DNA from: Nannochloris sp. 'desiccata'
Taxonomy: Eukaryota; Chlorophyta; Trebouxiophyceae; Chlorellales; Chlorellaceae
Assembly: GCA_019044685.2 (NCBI GenBank)
Contig: JAGTXX020000007.1
Coordinates: forward strand, 372,001 to 436,000
Direction: 5' to 3'
Length of the DNA: 64,000 nt
Under the pieces are notes generated by a model that did not search any database, was not told the DNA's origin, and saw nothing but the letters and a program-made list of their open reading frames with translations. The translations under genes and the position numbers were made by a program. Of this stretch, positions 10,362 through 22,479 are shown in pieces; the first letter of the stretch is position 1; each line of letters opens with the position of its first letter.

Positions 10362-13314
10362 ATGCGAACCATCATCCTTTCGCTGCTGGTGGCTTTGTTG
10401 GCCGCCGGCGCATATTCTGCCCCTAGTAAAAGCGATAAAGACGATAATAAGAGTCCGTCTTCAAATAGCGGCTCCAGAACACCCCCTACCAACACTCCAC
10501 GTAAGTCCTTTCAGCCATCTTACTTTAGCCTGTTTGCCAGTTGCACTTTTCTCATGTACCCTGTTTGATACACACTCTCTACTTGCATTGACCTAGTTTA
10601 ATCCATCACTCGTCTTCTCATCTGCATCCTTCCCCTGTCTTGCAGCCCGGATAGAAAAGGAAGAGTTATGCCGCTCACACATCGTGAAGCCAGGCGACAC
10701 AGCTTTAAGTGTCTCAGAAAAATACAAAGTAGATTATGACGAAATGGTCGCAGCACTGGAACAATGCGTTGGATATACTGAGGGTTCGTTCCTCAACGTG
10801 GGACAATCAATTTGCTTGCCTCCTTACTTCCCTTCTTGCAAATTTGTCACCGCCACTGACCCGGCTGCCGACGAATGCAAGCTGTATACCGTCCAACAGG
10901 GCGACACCATGGCATCTATTGCTTCTTCTTTCAACCTCTACATGCATTGGATGGTAAATTTGAATGGAGAAGCTGTCCAGCCTGGGCAACGTATCAAACT
11001 GCCCCCGTGGTATTCTCGCTGCCCCAGCATGGAATCTGCAACCAACCCTCCTTGCAGAGTTTACAACGTGAAAAACGGCGATACCATGTACAGAATCGCT
11101 TCTGGATTCCGTACCTCAGTTGACCTACTTGTTGCGGCTAACCCAGGTTTTACCGTCAACAGCGTCTTATCTCAAGGCCAGCCTGTCAACATTCCTCCCT
11201 TTGACGCCAGCTGCGGAAGTGGCACTGCTGTCTCTGGTTTCCCTACTGACGGTGTCACTTCCTGCCGTGCTTACCGTGTAAAAAGTGGAGACTCCGTTTA
11301 CTCCATTGCCTTGGCATTTGCCACTTCAGGCGCTAACATTGTTGCCGCCAACCCAGAGCTCAACGACCCTTCTCGTCTGGCACCTGGTAATGCCATCAAA
11401 ATTCCTCCCTGGGATGATTCGTGCTCTGAAGAAGGCATTCTAGTAGATCCCAGCAGCGCTAATAATACTCCTAGTGGTACTAGTGCTCTGGTTCCCAGCA
11501 CAGGTACTTTGGTGCCCAACCCTGCTGCCTCTTCCCCTGTGCCCGTGACTCCTGTGACTGCTAGCCCTCCTCGTCAAGTAGATACCGGCGCTCCTACCTC
11601 TGCTCAAGCTCCTGCAATTGGGCCTGCACCCGGTGCTTCAACTGCTGCTAATGCTACCATTGTTAATCAGTTAAAATCCAAGGTAGAGATGCTTATATCT
11701 GGCGTTTCTAACGATGAGTTTGCCCTTAAACAACAGTCAGTTGTCTCTGCTGTTGCTACCGCTGCAAAAGTGCCCACTACTTCTGTTTCTATTACATTTG
11801 TTGTCCCTGCTACGTCGCCATCCTCTGGACGGAGAATGTTGCTGATTAGCTCCAACGCTGTGAAGGTGCAGTCGATTGTCACAGGTGACCCCGTGGCTGT
11901 GCAGAACAATTTGTTGGCTGCTCAGCGAGCTGGCACCTTGTCTGCTGCGTTTACTGTTGAAGGAATGGCACTTGATATGATGACTATGATTGATCCTCTC
12001 GGAAAAATTACCCCTATTGTCACCTCTGCTTCTTCCAGTGATGTCGCTGACAGTAGCACCACCGACAGCGAGTCTAGTTTGCCTTTACCCATGGGCGTGT
12101 TGATTGGTATCTCCGTTGGTGCTGTTGCCTTGATTGTAGCACTCACGGCTATTGGATGCTGCGTTTCTAAGCGTAGGAAGAGGAGACAACAAGAAGAAAA
12201 TGCCGGAAGCATCGCGTCTGCACCTGCCTCTAAGAGATATGCTGGAGTCAATGCCTACGTTACTACATCTTCTCTCAGAGATAAATATTATTCGGATGAG
12301 CGCAAAGACTGTAATGGTGGCAACGGTAATACTAAACAGCAACGCGGAGGCAGCGGTGGAGGGTATCCTTCTTCCAGCCCTAACCGTAGCCCTCGGCGTG
12401 GTCCTGGCAGTAACCGAAGCACTACTCGTGGCAGCAGTAGACAACTCAACATGTCTGATGCTTACGTTATCTCTACCACTGTGTCCAACACCCCCAAGGT
12501 AGAAGACGACGTAAGGGTAGAGGTGCCTTCTCGTCCTCCAAGCTCAGCTACCAGTGTTGCAGATATGTTGGTTGATGAATACCGGCCTCTCCATGCTCCA
12601 CTAAATATGCTTCATGCGCCGACTGTGCCAGTGGTTGTCATGCTCCCAGCACAGCAGCAGCAGTACCAACAACGTCAGCAGGTTGCTATTGAGACAACTG
12701 GCTCTTCTTCTCCTAAAGAATCCGTTGCTGAGGCATCTTATTCTTCTTATGCATCAGACACGGTTGAAGAGTATGAGGGAGAGCAGTATTACCTTGCAGC
12801 AGCTCCTGCAGCGCCTGTTGGCCGTCCTGCCTCCGCCTCCGCGGGAGCACAGATAGTGGTCAAGCCTTTGCCTTCAGTCAGGGATGGATCTTTCAAAAGA
12901 AATCCATTCCCTCGCGCAGTAGCTCAGCCTGAAGAATTCTCAGTGGCAGCAGTACAGTCGAAGACAGCTTCTTATAGAATTAGTAATGACTACTCACCTA
13001 CTAGAAACGTTTCGGCATCCCTCAGCCCTAGTACAAAGCATGGTTATGTGAGTCCATACTCACAAAATGTGATTTCTGGTCAGGTCAGTTTGCCTCGCAG
13101 TCCTTCCCGCACTGCAGCTGGTGGAGGAGCTGGTCGTGTTGCTGCCAAAGTCACCACCACTACCACCGTCGGTGCTGGTGCTAGTGTTGGCAGCCCAGTA
13201 AGAGCGAGCGGTGGGTATGTGAGTCCTTATTCACAGCAGAAATTACGTAGCCCACAACGTAGCCCTACCAGAAAAGCAGCTCATGAAAGGCTATCGGCCT
13301 ATGCTGAAATGTGA
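10362..13314 (+). CDS. LysM receptor-like membrane protein, four LysM domains
   Basis: Exons 10362-10500 and 10646-13314 give 935 residues. A signal peptide (MRTIILSLLVALLAAGAYSA) is followed by four LysM modules between about residues 54 and 275, each with a xVKxGDT/S-type start, an AxxF or AxxY helix, and a closing PP(W/Y/F) with paired cysteines between modules. A Thr/Pro/Ser linker follows, then a module of about 120 residues containing SGRRMLLIS, of a kind common in algal surface proteins. One membrane helix lies at about residues 525-550 (MGVLIGISVGAVALIVALTA), then KRRKRR and a 380-residue cytoplasmic tail with no kinase. The tail carries two copies of a GYVSPYSQ...SP(S/T)R unit. LysM binds N-acetylglucosamine polymers, so the likely ligand is chitin or a related glycan. 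It is a paralogue of the LysM gene at 15.5 kb and lies 5 kb from a chitin synthase. Confidence 0.88.
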
Positions 13315-14549
13315 GCATAATTACCGCCGATGATGTGTTGAATTTTCTTCGTTTTCTTTACAACAAGGTAGTAAGGAGTAGTACAATAAATACTAGTACT
13401 AGTGTTTATTCATATAGCTGATGTTCTTTGTTTTATTTTTCTCCACCGTATTACGGGACCTTTCTTTAAGTACCTTATAGATAGTGCCTGCTTGTTTTCT
13501 CCCAGGCCATCACCTTAATTTTTCTTCTGTGTTTTCAAGCTAAATCGACTTTTTCCCCCTGACGAACGACACTAGACTTTCTGTTTTTAACAAGACATAT
13601 TTCCTGTGAGATAGGGCTGTATCAAGCCTTCCCTTTTGCTCCTTAGTCCCTGAATTCTATAATAGTGTAAAAGATTTGATAAAATAAAGCACTTTCAAAT
13701 TTACCACGAGCTCTACTGCTAGTACTATTTTCTAGATTTAATCTATAAGGTCTTCCTAAACAATATGCAGCAGCGGCAACATCTCCCTCTGCCAGCGCCT
13801 TGTCGCTTAGATTACAGAAATACATGGACGACACCCTCCGTTGCCTCCTGATTTACATTTGAGGATAAGGGCACAGCACCATCATTGAATTGTTAGCCGC
13901 GTACGACAACTGCAATAATCAAATAATATCAAATTGTAGTGAAGTTGGCTCAGGGTTTGTAGAGGGGGCAGCACTATTTCCACTGCCTAACACCCGACTG
14001 CATCGGCCCACACAACCTGATATCTACAGTTTACGGCATGCCTAGTAGAGCGACATGTGGGTCCTATCATTAGTGAATGGATTGCAGAAGAGATTTACCT
14101 TAGCAGCGGTCATGATGGTCGGGAAGAAGGAAAAATTCAGAATCGAGTCATTTGCGGGAAGATTTGTTAGCAAATGCTATCCCAGTCATCTATATCGTAC
14201 CATCAACGTCATTGCTATCCTCTGTCTCAGGGTTGCCTCGAGAATGCTCCTTTTGAACATTAAAAACATTAAACGAGAGTAGAAAATAGAGCTCCATTAA
14301 GCTATCTAGTAATCATTTTCAGAGCATATGTGCATATAATACTGCTAGATTAAGCCATCAGAAGGATCTAGCTGCATTTGAAACTAAATAGGGAACTAGT
14401 TTAAGCTGTGATCGCCTCTATTCAAGGTTGCGAGAACCACAATTCCAGGCTCCCATCAGGCTTCAATAATACCCTAAAACATATAGAAACCTAATTAATG
14501 GGCTGCGAGGCCCCGAAACGTGCTTTAGAGCCCCAACTGGAACACCGGA
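13315..14549. other. Gene-poor interval downstream of the LysM receptor-like gene
   Basis: This 1.2-kb stretch has no supported gene. It begins with the LysM gene's 3' region (TACTAGTACTAGTG repeats near 13390). A 63-codon minus frame at 13643-13834 has a normal start but no recognisable content, and a 75-codon plus frame at 14055-14282 also looks fortuitous. No tRNA-like fold was recognised. Confidence 0.5.
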
Positions 14550-15233
14550 CAGCTCATCTGGGTTTTAGCAAGGTAGAAATTGGCAGCTTTTAGTAGGGCT
14601 GCCAGCTTGTAAAGGGGATTTTACTAGTGCATTTTTGCACAGCTGCAGCTTGTTCATTTTTGTGGCTTTCTGCAGCGATGCAAGAACGTGCCAGCTCCAA
14701 GGCAGGGGTGCAAATTTGTACCTGCCGGTGGCGGTGCAATCTGCACCGGTGCAAGAAGATGCAAAAAAGCGCTTTTATGTCGTACAAGGCACCCTTTCTT
14801 TTCGTACTGTTTCGTACAACTTGGAAGAAAGAAAGAAAAGAAAGAAAGAAAGGAAGAGCGGCGTTTAGAGTTAATATTTATCCCCCCCTACTTTTGCCTG
14901 AAACGTCCGAATATGCTATTAGTTTGCCGATATTCTTAATAGAATTTGAATTATAGCCATTTTAAGCGTAATGTCTGACATCTGTGCAAAATTGCGCAGC
15001 TGCAACCGGTGCTTTTTGGCGGCGATGCAGGTTTGTGGCGGTGCAGGGCGGCACTTTTCTGCACGGCCGCAAAATAGTGCAGGCAAAATGCAGCACCACA
15101 AATTAGCGCAACTTGCAGTTGCACCAACTTGTAGCTGAACAAAATTATACAAGCACCGAGGGTGCATTGCCAGTTTCATGTAATCTTTGGCAGTGATACA
15201 AACTTGCGCAGTTTCTAAAACCCAGATGAGCTG
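14550..15233 (+). mobile_element. Non-autonomous DNA element with perfect 19-bp inverted ends (copy B)
   Basis: The left end CAGCTCATCTGGGTTTTAG (14550-14568) is the exact reverse complement of 15215-15233. The 684 bases between have no transposase or intact gene, so this is MITE-like. Its interior matches copy A at 8520-9235 in the opposite orientation. Internal features are many GTGCA words, a GGCGGTGCA motif in both halves and a GAAAGAAAGAAAAG tract at 14825-14852. No clear target-site duplication is seen at the borders. The perfect ends suggest it moved more recently than copy A. It sits between the two LysM genes. Confidence 0.82.
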
Positions 15234-15523
15234 GTTCAGTGGGCGCAGAAAAATTCTCCGCCATGGCGTGTTATTTTTCGGCCTCTTTAGACGAACAAAT
15301 CTCTTGCATCATATCTTTATTATTAGTAAGTATACACTCTTTTCGCATTTGCGCGAGTGCAAGGTAAGCTTGAGGTCTGTGGGGCTTTCAGTTGCGATGA
15401 TTCAACACGGCAGTTGGGTCCCAAGCGAGCTTAAAAGCTTGATTCCCTGCATGCGTATACATTCCTAGAATACTAACCGACGTCTTGCTCCTTGTTGCTC
15501 TCCTTGCGTGCAGAATTAGTATC

Positions 15524-17037
15524 ATGAAGGCCTCAATCTTTGTTCTGGCCCTTGTGCTGGGAATCAGCAGCGCGTATGCTATCACAAGTAAGCAATTGTG
15601 TTTTGCATACTATCAGTAGCTCATCACCTCCTTTTGCTATCAATTTCAACGTTGACTCCTATCTTCAACGGCCATCGGGTTCGCTGATGACAAGGGGCTA
15701 CCAAGATCTGGCATATCTCCCACTCTTTTCCTAACAATTATTCTCACAACCTTCATATATCACACCATTCTTTGCAGTCTGCCCCAAATATGTCGTCCAG
15801 TCTGGTGACTCTCTCTTCAGCATCTCTCAAAAGTTTGATGTCCTTGTCGGTAAGTCTGCCCTAGACTCTCCAATTATTGATACAAAATCGCTTAAGCCAT
15901 TACTTCTGACCATCACTTTCCAACAAGCTGCTTACTATATAATCTTTGTATCCCCCTTTTCCTCCGTTTCCTTCTGCAGATGATCTCAACGCCGCCATTA
16001 GCGCTTGCGAACAGGATGCTGGCCTCCTCCAAATTGGCCAGGAGATTTGCCTCCCCGGCTCCGAAAAGCCCGGCTGCCCCAACGTCAAATCCTACAACAA
16101 CAACGAGAACTGCAAGGTCTACGTCGTCCAGCAGGGTGATACCGTCAACTCTGTTGCTGATTCTCTCGGCATTTACAATCAAGAACTCCAAAACTTGAAC
16201 GCTGATGTCGTCTCTGCTGGTATCTTACAGCCCAACAAATACCTCAAGCTCCCTACTTGGTCTCAGACTTGCGGTGACCCCAACAAGGCTGGTGAATCTT
16301 GCCGTGTCTACATTGTCTCTACCGGTGATTTTGTTGCTGGTATCGCAAGCGCCTTTGGTGTTGCCACTGATGATATCTTGGCTGTCAACCCTGGTCTCTC
16401 CGCCGGTGCGGTCCTCCAGAACGGTCAGCCCATCAAGATCCCTCCTTTCCCTGCTTCTTGCGGCGCTGGTACCCCCACTAAGCCCCCTACTGACACTGTC
16501 ATCAAGTGCCGTGGGTACCGTGTCTCAACTGGCGACAACCTCCAGTCTATTGCTCAGGCTTTCAAGACTACTGTTGCCGAGCTTGGTAACGTCAATCCTG
16601 AGCTGGCTGGTGGTGCTCTTGTCCAGCCTGGTACAATTGTCAAGATCCCTCCTTACGACAGCTCTTGCGACCAGCCCATCCTTGTGAAGCTTCCCGATGT
16701 CGATGGCGCCAGTAACGGCGGCTCCGCCCCTCCTGCCAATGTAACCCCTGCCAACCAAGTGCCCCTCCCCGTGGTTAAACCCGAACCCGTACCCGTACCC
16801 GTGGTTGTTCCTCCTCCCGTTGTGATGCCCACCCCCATACCCGCCCCTGTGCCTGCACCCGTGTCCGCTCCTGAGCCTGAACCTGTACCTGCTGCCGCCC
16901 CTGCTGAAGCTCCTGTAGCTCCCGTAGTCCCCGTGGTAGTCCCCGTAGCCGCATTAGCTCCTGCATCCTCTGCTGCCGTCGGCACCAAGGCTGTTGTGGC
17001 TGGTGTCGTTGCCGTAATTGCCGCTGTAGCATTCTAA
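15524..17037 (+). CDS. Secreted LysM protein, four LysM domains, probable GPI anchor
   Basis: Exons 15524-15587, 15778-15849 and 15980-17037 give 397 residues. The signal peptide is MKASIFVLALVLGISSAYA. Four LysM modules follow: KYVVQSGDSLFSIS, VYVVQQGDTVNSVA, VYIVSTGDFVAGIA and YRVSTGDNLQSIA mark their starts, with Cys pairs between modules as in the paralogue at 10.4 kb. A Pro/Val/Ala repeat of the type VPVPV...PAPVPAP (about residues 275-370) forms a stalk, and the protein ends in a hydrophobic AVVAGVVAVIAAVAF with no charged tail, as in GPI-anchored proteins. It should be a wall- or membrane-attached chitin or N-acetylglucosamine-glycan binder. The first intron is phase 1, at the same place as in the paralogue; the second, inside LysM 1, is absent there. 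It lies 1.1 kb upstream of chitin synthase on the same strand. Confidence 0.88.
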
Positions 17038-18178
17038 GCACACTACACAGTACATCATAATATAACGTTAAATAGCAAGTTATTTAAATTTATTAAAATG
17101 CTGCCTAGTTCTTAAAAAAATCCTTTTTTTCTTCTTCCATTTCCTCTTTTTTTCGCCCTCCACCTTCCTTTCTCTTCATCGCCCTCATTATTCATGTCTT
17201 CCCTCATCTTCATCGCTTTTCTTTATTCGTCTTCACTCAAGGAAAGAGGCTGAGAAATGCCACTACCACTACTTTGAAGTTAATTTAATAGTGGAGTTTC
17301 AAGTTAGTTTTTAGATCGCTGTCGTTAAGAAAATAGTTGAAATTGACTTTAAAATGCCCTTCAACTTGGTCTTCTTCAATTCATTTTATCTTAAGCCATT
17401 GCATTTAGGTACTTTTTAGGACTAATATAATGCGATTACAAAATGCAAGTCAGAGTAGATTAGTATAAGAATTTTATAGGTGTAAAAAAAATACGAATCC
17501 GAGAATGGGCAGCATATTTGAGTGGAAATGTAGGGTATGAGAATGGTTGAGAGATAATAAAAGAGAAAGTTGACAGCTTAGCAGTGATTTGATGGGTGCA
17601 GTATTGCACCCGAGCATAGTTATATATCGCAAATATATTAATTTATCAAAACATGCGCTAGTACTGTACAAATAATGGTAGAAAAGAGAGCTGCAGCCAA
17701 TGCAGCGACGGCCACCGCCCGTCGGAAAAGTTTCTACTTAAAGGAGGCACCAAAGCGGCGCTTCTGATCTACAAGCTACTTTGCACCTTGAACACAGCGA
17801 TACTTACGTACAAATAGCTTCCCAATGGCCCAGAACTGTAAAATTTGACGTTGTCGCTTCCTCTCTTGCCCCAAAATCTCTCCGAGTCGACCCGATGAAC
17901 ATCAGTAGAACATCCGATCGGGAAGTTCAACCATGGCATGGCAGTTGCTTAAGAAACACGCTTTTAAGAAACATCAAATTCTCCCTCGATCCTCATCAGG
18001 GTATAAAATAAATAATTCGAATACTATTTAGTCGAAGAAAAAGCTTGCAAGGTCCCTTCAAGCGAGCTTTTGCTACGCGGTTCATTTCCGAACTTGGCAA
18101 TCTTAAATCCGTGCCGCAGTTTCTCCCCCAGTCCTAGGCTGGATTGAAAACGTGGCTGTAGATCCCTAAAAATTTCCA
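17038..18178. other. Intergenic and leader region upstream of chitin synthase
   Basis: The first half holds the LysM gene's 3' end and a pyrimidine-rich tract (17116-17240). The second half should contain the chitin synthase promoter and leader. A 30-codon frame from 17675 has a start codon but ends in a stop with no usable donor, so it could at most be an upstream open frame. No repeat copy or RNA gene was seen. Confidence 0.45.
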
Positions 18179-21100
18179 ATGTTGGAAGATACGCAATCTG
18201 ATTTGATGGGCGAGGTGCCAGGTAAGTATTGGAGGATGGATTTTCCGGCAGCGCCAGAAGTAACCGCGGAATTGCCTTCGGGAGAGCAACAAACATGTTA
18301 CATACTTTGGTGTTTTTAATTCTAGAGTATAACTTGACGGGAAACTTCAAAATTTCATTTTCTGGAAGGATTCGTTGCTAACTGTCTTAATCATTTCACT
18401 AATTGCAGAGGACCAACTGCCTGATCTTTTGGTCGCGAACACTGATGTTACCATTCAAGCTCCTATTGATGAATACTACCAAAATCTGGCGGTGCGTTTG
18501 GACGAGCTAAAACGCGAGTTCACCAACATTGAAGCCCGTCAAGGCCACGAGCAGACCTTCGAAGACTATATTCAAGGTGATAGAGAGTTCGCAGAAGGTG
18601 TACAGCAGAATAGTCAGAGGTATTATGACGCTCTCAAGGTTTTACGCGCAGATACACAGGTATGCAGCATTCTATGTATTAGAATTATCAACCTCCGCCT
18701 AGGCTCTCCACCACTCGACTGTGCATTTTATTTTTTATATTTGATCGCTCTATCCTTGTCTCTACCCCTATTTCTCCCTAATTAAGACTTAATTAAACTT
18801 CTCCCTCTCTTTCTCCCCCTCTTTGCCCTCTCTATAGATCTTCTACCCTGTACCTAGTGAGGTCTATCGTGATGAATGGGACGATGTTATCATGGACGAC
18901 ACCATGGAATACACTCATTGCAGATATACCCCTGTAGTAACTGAAGACCCGCGCGATTTCGGCATTGATGGATACACCCTCCGTTTACAACGTGAAGATC
19001 GCCGTATCCGTCTTCTTATCTGCGTTACTTTGTACAATGAAGATCAAGACACTCTTCGTAAAACGTTATTGGGAATTTGTGATAATTTGGAGGTTTTGTA
19101 TGAAAAGTTCACTCTTGCTGATGGTCGTAAGGGTATGGATTGGCAAGAAGTCGCTGTTATGATTATTCAGGATGGTTTGCCCATGTCTGACCCTTCAGTC
19201 ATTGCTGCTGCTACTGTGCAAGGGTTCTTTTCACCTGTTGTCTTGCAAAATGAGGTGTTGGGTACCCCTACCTCTCTCCACTTGTTTGAGTACACTGCTC
19301 GCTATAAAAAGCATGCTGGTATTGAAAATTACCCTCCTCTTCAGGTCATTTTCGGCACAAAAACCCTCAACAAGGGTAAATTGGACTCTCATTGCTGGTA
19401 TTTCGATGCCTTTTCTTATTTAATCCAACCAGAATACTGTGTTTTGTTTGATGCCGGTACCAGACCTATGCCTACTGCATTGAAAGCTGTCTGCACCCAT
19501 TTCCAGAGATACCCCAACGTTGGGGCTTTAACGGGAGAGCTTCGTGTTGAACGTCCATATCGTACTTTCTTGGCCTCTGTCCAGTTTTGTGAATGGAAAG
19601 TCTCCCATTTACTTCAAAAACCTATCGAATCTGTCTGTGGCTTCTTAACTGTGCTTCCTGGTGCCTTTTCTGCCTTCCGTTGGCTTGCAGTCGATGGAGA
19701 ACCTCTTCGTCGCTATTTCTACGGACTCTATTCTCAAGCAGAATTAAATGCTTTTGAGGCGAATATGTATTTGGCTGAAGATCGTATTCTTTGCCTTGAA
19801 ATTGTAGCTAAAAAAGGAGCTCAATATCGGTTAGAATATGTCAAAGAAGCAGTGGCTGAAGCAGATCCTGTTACCCGTTTGATTGGATTAATGAAGCAAC
19901 GTCGTCGTTGGTTGAATGGTACTTTCTTCGCGATGTTGTATGCTCTGGGCAACTCAGGTCGTATTTGGACTGAATCTGGACATTCTTTTATGCGTAAAAT
20001 CGTCCTTACGTTGGAATTTATCTATTTGACTACTGTTACAATTGTCGGTACCTGGTTTGGCATTGGTATCTTCTTTGTCATGCTTAATATGTTGCTAAAG
20101 GTAGCATTTGAAGGACCTGCATGGTTGGTAGCGATTGGGTATGCTGTCCAGTTGTTGTATCTGTTCTTGTTGGTCACTCAGTTGATTATCAACTTAAAAA
20201 ATAAACCTGAAGCAGTCGAAAAGGTAAAGAAGAATTTCTTAAATGACTTTTTTTTTCTCCCCATGTAGTTGTTGTTTTGTGGCTATCAATTGGCTTGGCT
20301 TGATACTATAAATAAATAGAAATATTAGTTCTTTGTTGGCTTGTTCTTGCCCACCGCCTCTATTTCTTTTCTGCATCTTTTGCTTTGTTCTCTTCCTCAT
20401 TCTCCTCCCCACCGATTTTAGTTCTTATCTGTATGCCCCGCCCCCCCCCCCCCCCCCCCCCCCCTATTCATTCTCTTCTTTCAACATTTACTAACCTCCC
20501 TCCCCCCCTCCCTTCCTCCGTACAGATCCATTCTTTCTGTGCCATTTACTTCTGCCTCTATATGCTGGTCTTCACTGGGGTCACCATATCTTTCTTCATC
20601 ACTTCACACAATTTCACTTTTGCCAATGTCTCGTCAGATAAACTCGGCCTCCTGGTGACCACCCTCATGTCTGCCATCGGTGGTATCTTACTGACTGCAT
20701 TACTCCATGGAGATCTCATGCCTGTGCTGTGCTCTGGATTCCAATACTGGGTTATGCAACCTGTTTTCTATAATATGCTGCAAGTCAATGCCTTTTGCAA
20801 TGCCGATGACATCTCATGGGGAACTAAAAATTTGGATAAATCTGGTACTCACGAGGCTGTGAAGACGCAATCTAAGAAGTTGGCGTATAGAGTCCGTCCT
20901 ACACAAACTTCCCGTGCCTTCTGGCAGGCTATGGGTGACTTGCAAAGTCACCTACTTGATGAAAATCAAGTGAAAATTTATAATGCTCGTAAAGAGGCTA
21001 AACTTCGTGCCTTTGCTTCGTATTTGTTAATCGCTTGGGTTGGTTCTAACGTTACCCTTGCTTCTGTGATTCGTATGATTTCCGGCTACGAATGGGAAGT

Positions 21101-21905
21101 CTGTGCCGTCACAGAGAGCGAAATGGCTGTGTCTGCGATCAGATCACAAGCTGATGATTACGACAAAGCATTAGCAATTGCTGATTTGGTACAAACTGCT
21201 GTTACTATCCTCCAACGTGGTGAGCAGTTGTACCCATTTAATGGTCTTCAAGGATTCCCTCAAGCCTACCCTATGCTTGTCTCTGGTGATGCTCAGAGTG
21301 ACAGCGATCGTGGATCACGTGTAACTGTTCTGGCAAACGCCACAGAGATGTTTAACAATTTGGATCAAAGTATGCCTAAATTCGATGAATGGTTGGCTCA
21401 AGCTATGGGAATCAACGCCTCTGCTACTTTGGATGAATTCAACCAAATTTGGTTACCTATGCCTTCCAACACAACTGGCTTTGACACTTCCATCACCTGC
21501 ACAAAAGAATATGGTTACAAATATTACCTTCAAGCTCAATTCTTGTTGCTTATGTTTATCGTTATTTTCCAGGTTGGTGGCTCTGTATTCTTCATTTTCG
21601 GTACTTGGTGGAGATGGTTTAGTGCTGCTGCATTTGGTGCTGGCAAACCCAAAGATTCTTTCCAACCTGGTCAGGATCCAGACGGCAAGATTCTCGATAC
21701 AGACGACGAGGACGATGGAGACAGTGACTTCGAGGTAGCTATCCAGCCTAGCAACGCACGGTATGTGGCTAGTCAAAGACGGGTTCCTTCTTCTGATGAT
21801 ATTGACTCTGCCACTGATAGTGGTAGCTATACCCCGACTTCGGATGGAAGTGGCCACGCTGGAAATATGCGGAGACGTGGCGGGTCACCCCGGTATGTGG
21901 ATTAG
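18179..21905 (+). CDS. Chitin synthase (family 2 glycosyltransferase)
   Basis: Exons 18179-18221, 18409-18659, 18838-20223 and 20526-21905 join in frame to give 1019 residues. The start at 18179 is inferred: it is preceded in frame by a stop and its short exon joins in the correct phase. The catalytic core shows ICVTLYNE, MIIQDGL, FDAGTRP (about 302-308), AEDRIL (EDR at 412-414) and QRRRWLNG (452-459), the signature of processive chitin synthases. Membrane helices start at about residue 480, and the C-terminal half has the chitin-synthase SWGTK motif (about 657-661) between helices, a loop, one last helix and an acidic/Ser-rich tail. It uses UDP-N-acetylglucosamine and extrudes beta-1,4 chitin at the plasma membrane. 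No myosin or cytochrome-b5 domain is attached. The third intron holds a run of 24 C. Confidence 0.93.
20441..20464 (+). repeat. Poly-C run of 24 bases inside a chitin synthase intron
   Basis: Twenty-four C in a row lie in intron 3 of the chitin synthase gene (20224-20525), 60 bases upstream of the acceptor CGTACAG, in a pyrimidine-rich stretch. On the transcript this would be a strong poly-C tract. Its exact length is likely to vary between reads. Confidence 0.85.
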
Positions 21906-22479
21906 AGAAAAATTGAAGTTATCATTGGGATCTGATCTCTTTATTGATAGAAAGAGACAGCGAGATGGGACTGGTTCTCTTTAGTTCCCCGTTTAAAGAA
22001 AGAATGAAAGAATGAAATCCTTCCGTGCCCTAAATAGTTCTTTTTCTCGTAGATTTTAGCTTGTTTTAATGTTGTTAATCACGTATTCTTAGTTCGAAAT
22101 GTCGAATCGTTGATTAAAAAACAATTCTTTTTCTTTCCTGTTTACTTTTTTTCCCAGACATGTCTTCTTTTTCATTTTCGACGGGTCGAAAGAAATATTC
22201 TAAATTTTATTTTCTATCCGAGGAGGAAAGATTCGAGAGTCAGTCCCTCTCAAAGTAATCAAGAGTCTCAATCCTGACCTCCCTAAATCTGTTCTTCTTT
22301 CTTCCCCGTTGATAATAACTGAAATTGCAAATTTCAAACGCATGTTTACGTTGTAAATGCTCTCATTCCATCATCCTTGGTTCAATTACAGAGTAGTGTC
22401 TTCAAAAAGAAGAAACCGCTCTTTGATGATTTTTCTATATTTTACACATCTATTGTTTATTTAAAAAAAACTAACTAAT
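21906..22479. other. Convergent 3' regions, chitin synthase / RPS11
   Basis: This AT-rich gap holds the two 3' untranslated regions of converging genes. A short inverted sequence TCTTTCTTTAAACGGG / AAAGAAAG lies near 21990-22010. No coding frame or RNA gene was recognised. Confidence 0.45.

Noticed and set aside
13643..13834. 63-codon minus frame
   Set aside because: It is short, lacks a recognisable motif or neighbouring exons, and stands alone in decayed sequence.
16205..17041. Long alternative frames on both strands within the LysM-GPI gene
   Set aside because: They are shadows of the repetitive Pro/Val/Ala coding sequence; the LysM frame has clear domains.
17675..17767. 30-codon basic frame upstream of chitin synthase
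   Set aside because: It ends in a stop with no usable donor, so it cannot be the first exon; kept only as a possible upstream frame.
20385..20525. Open frame leading into the last chitin synthase exon, with a Pro run
   Set aside because: It is intron sequence (poly-C and pyrimidine tract) before the acceptor; the protein continues cleanly from the previous exon in phase.
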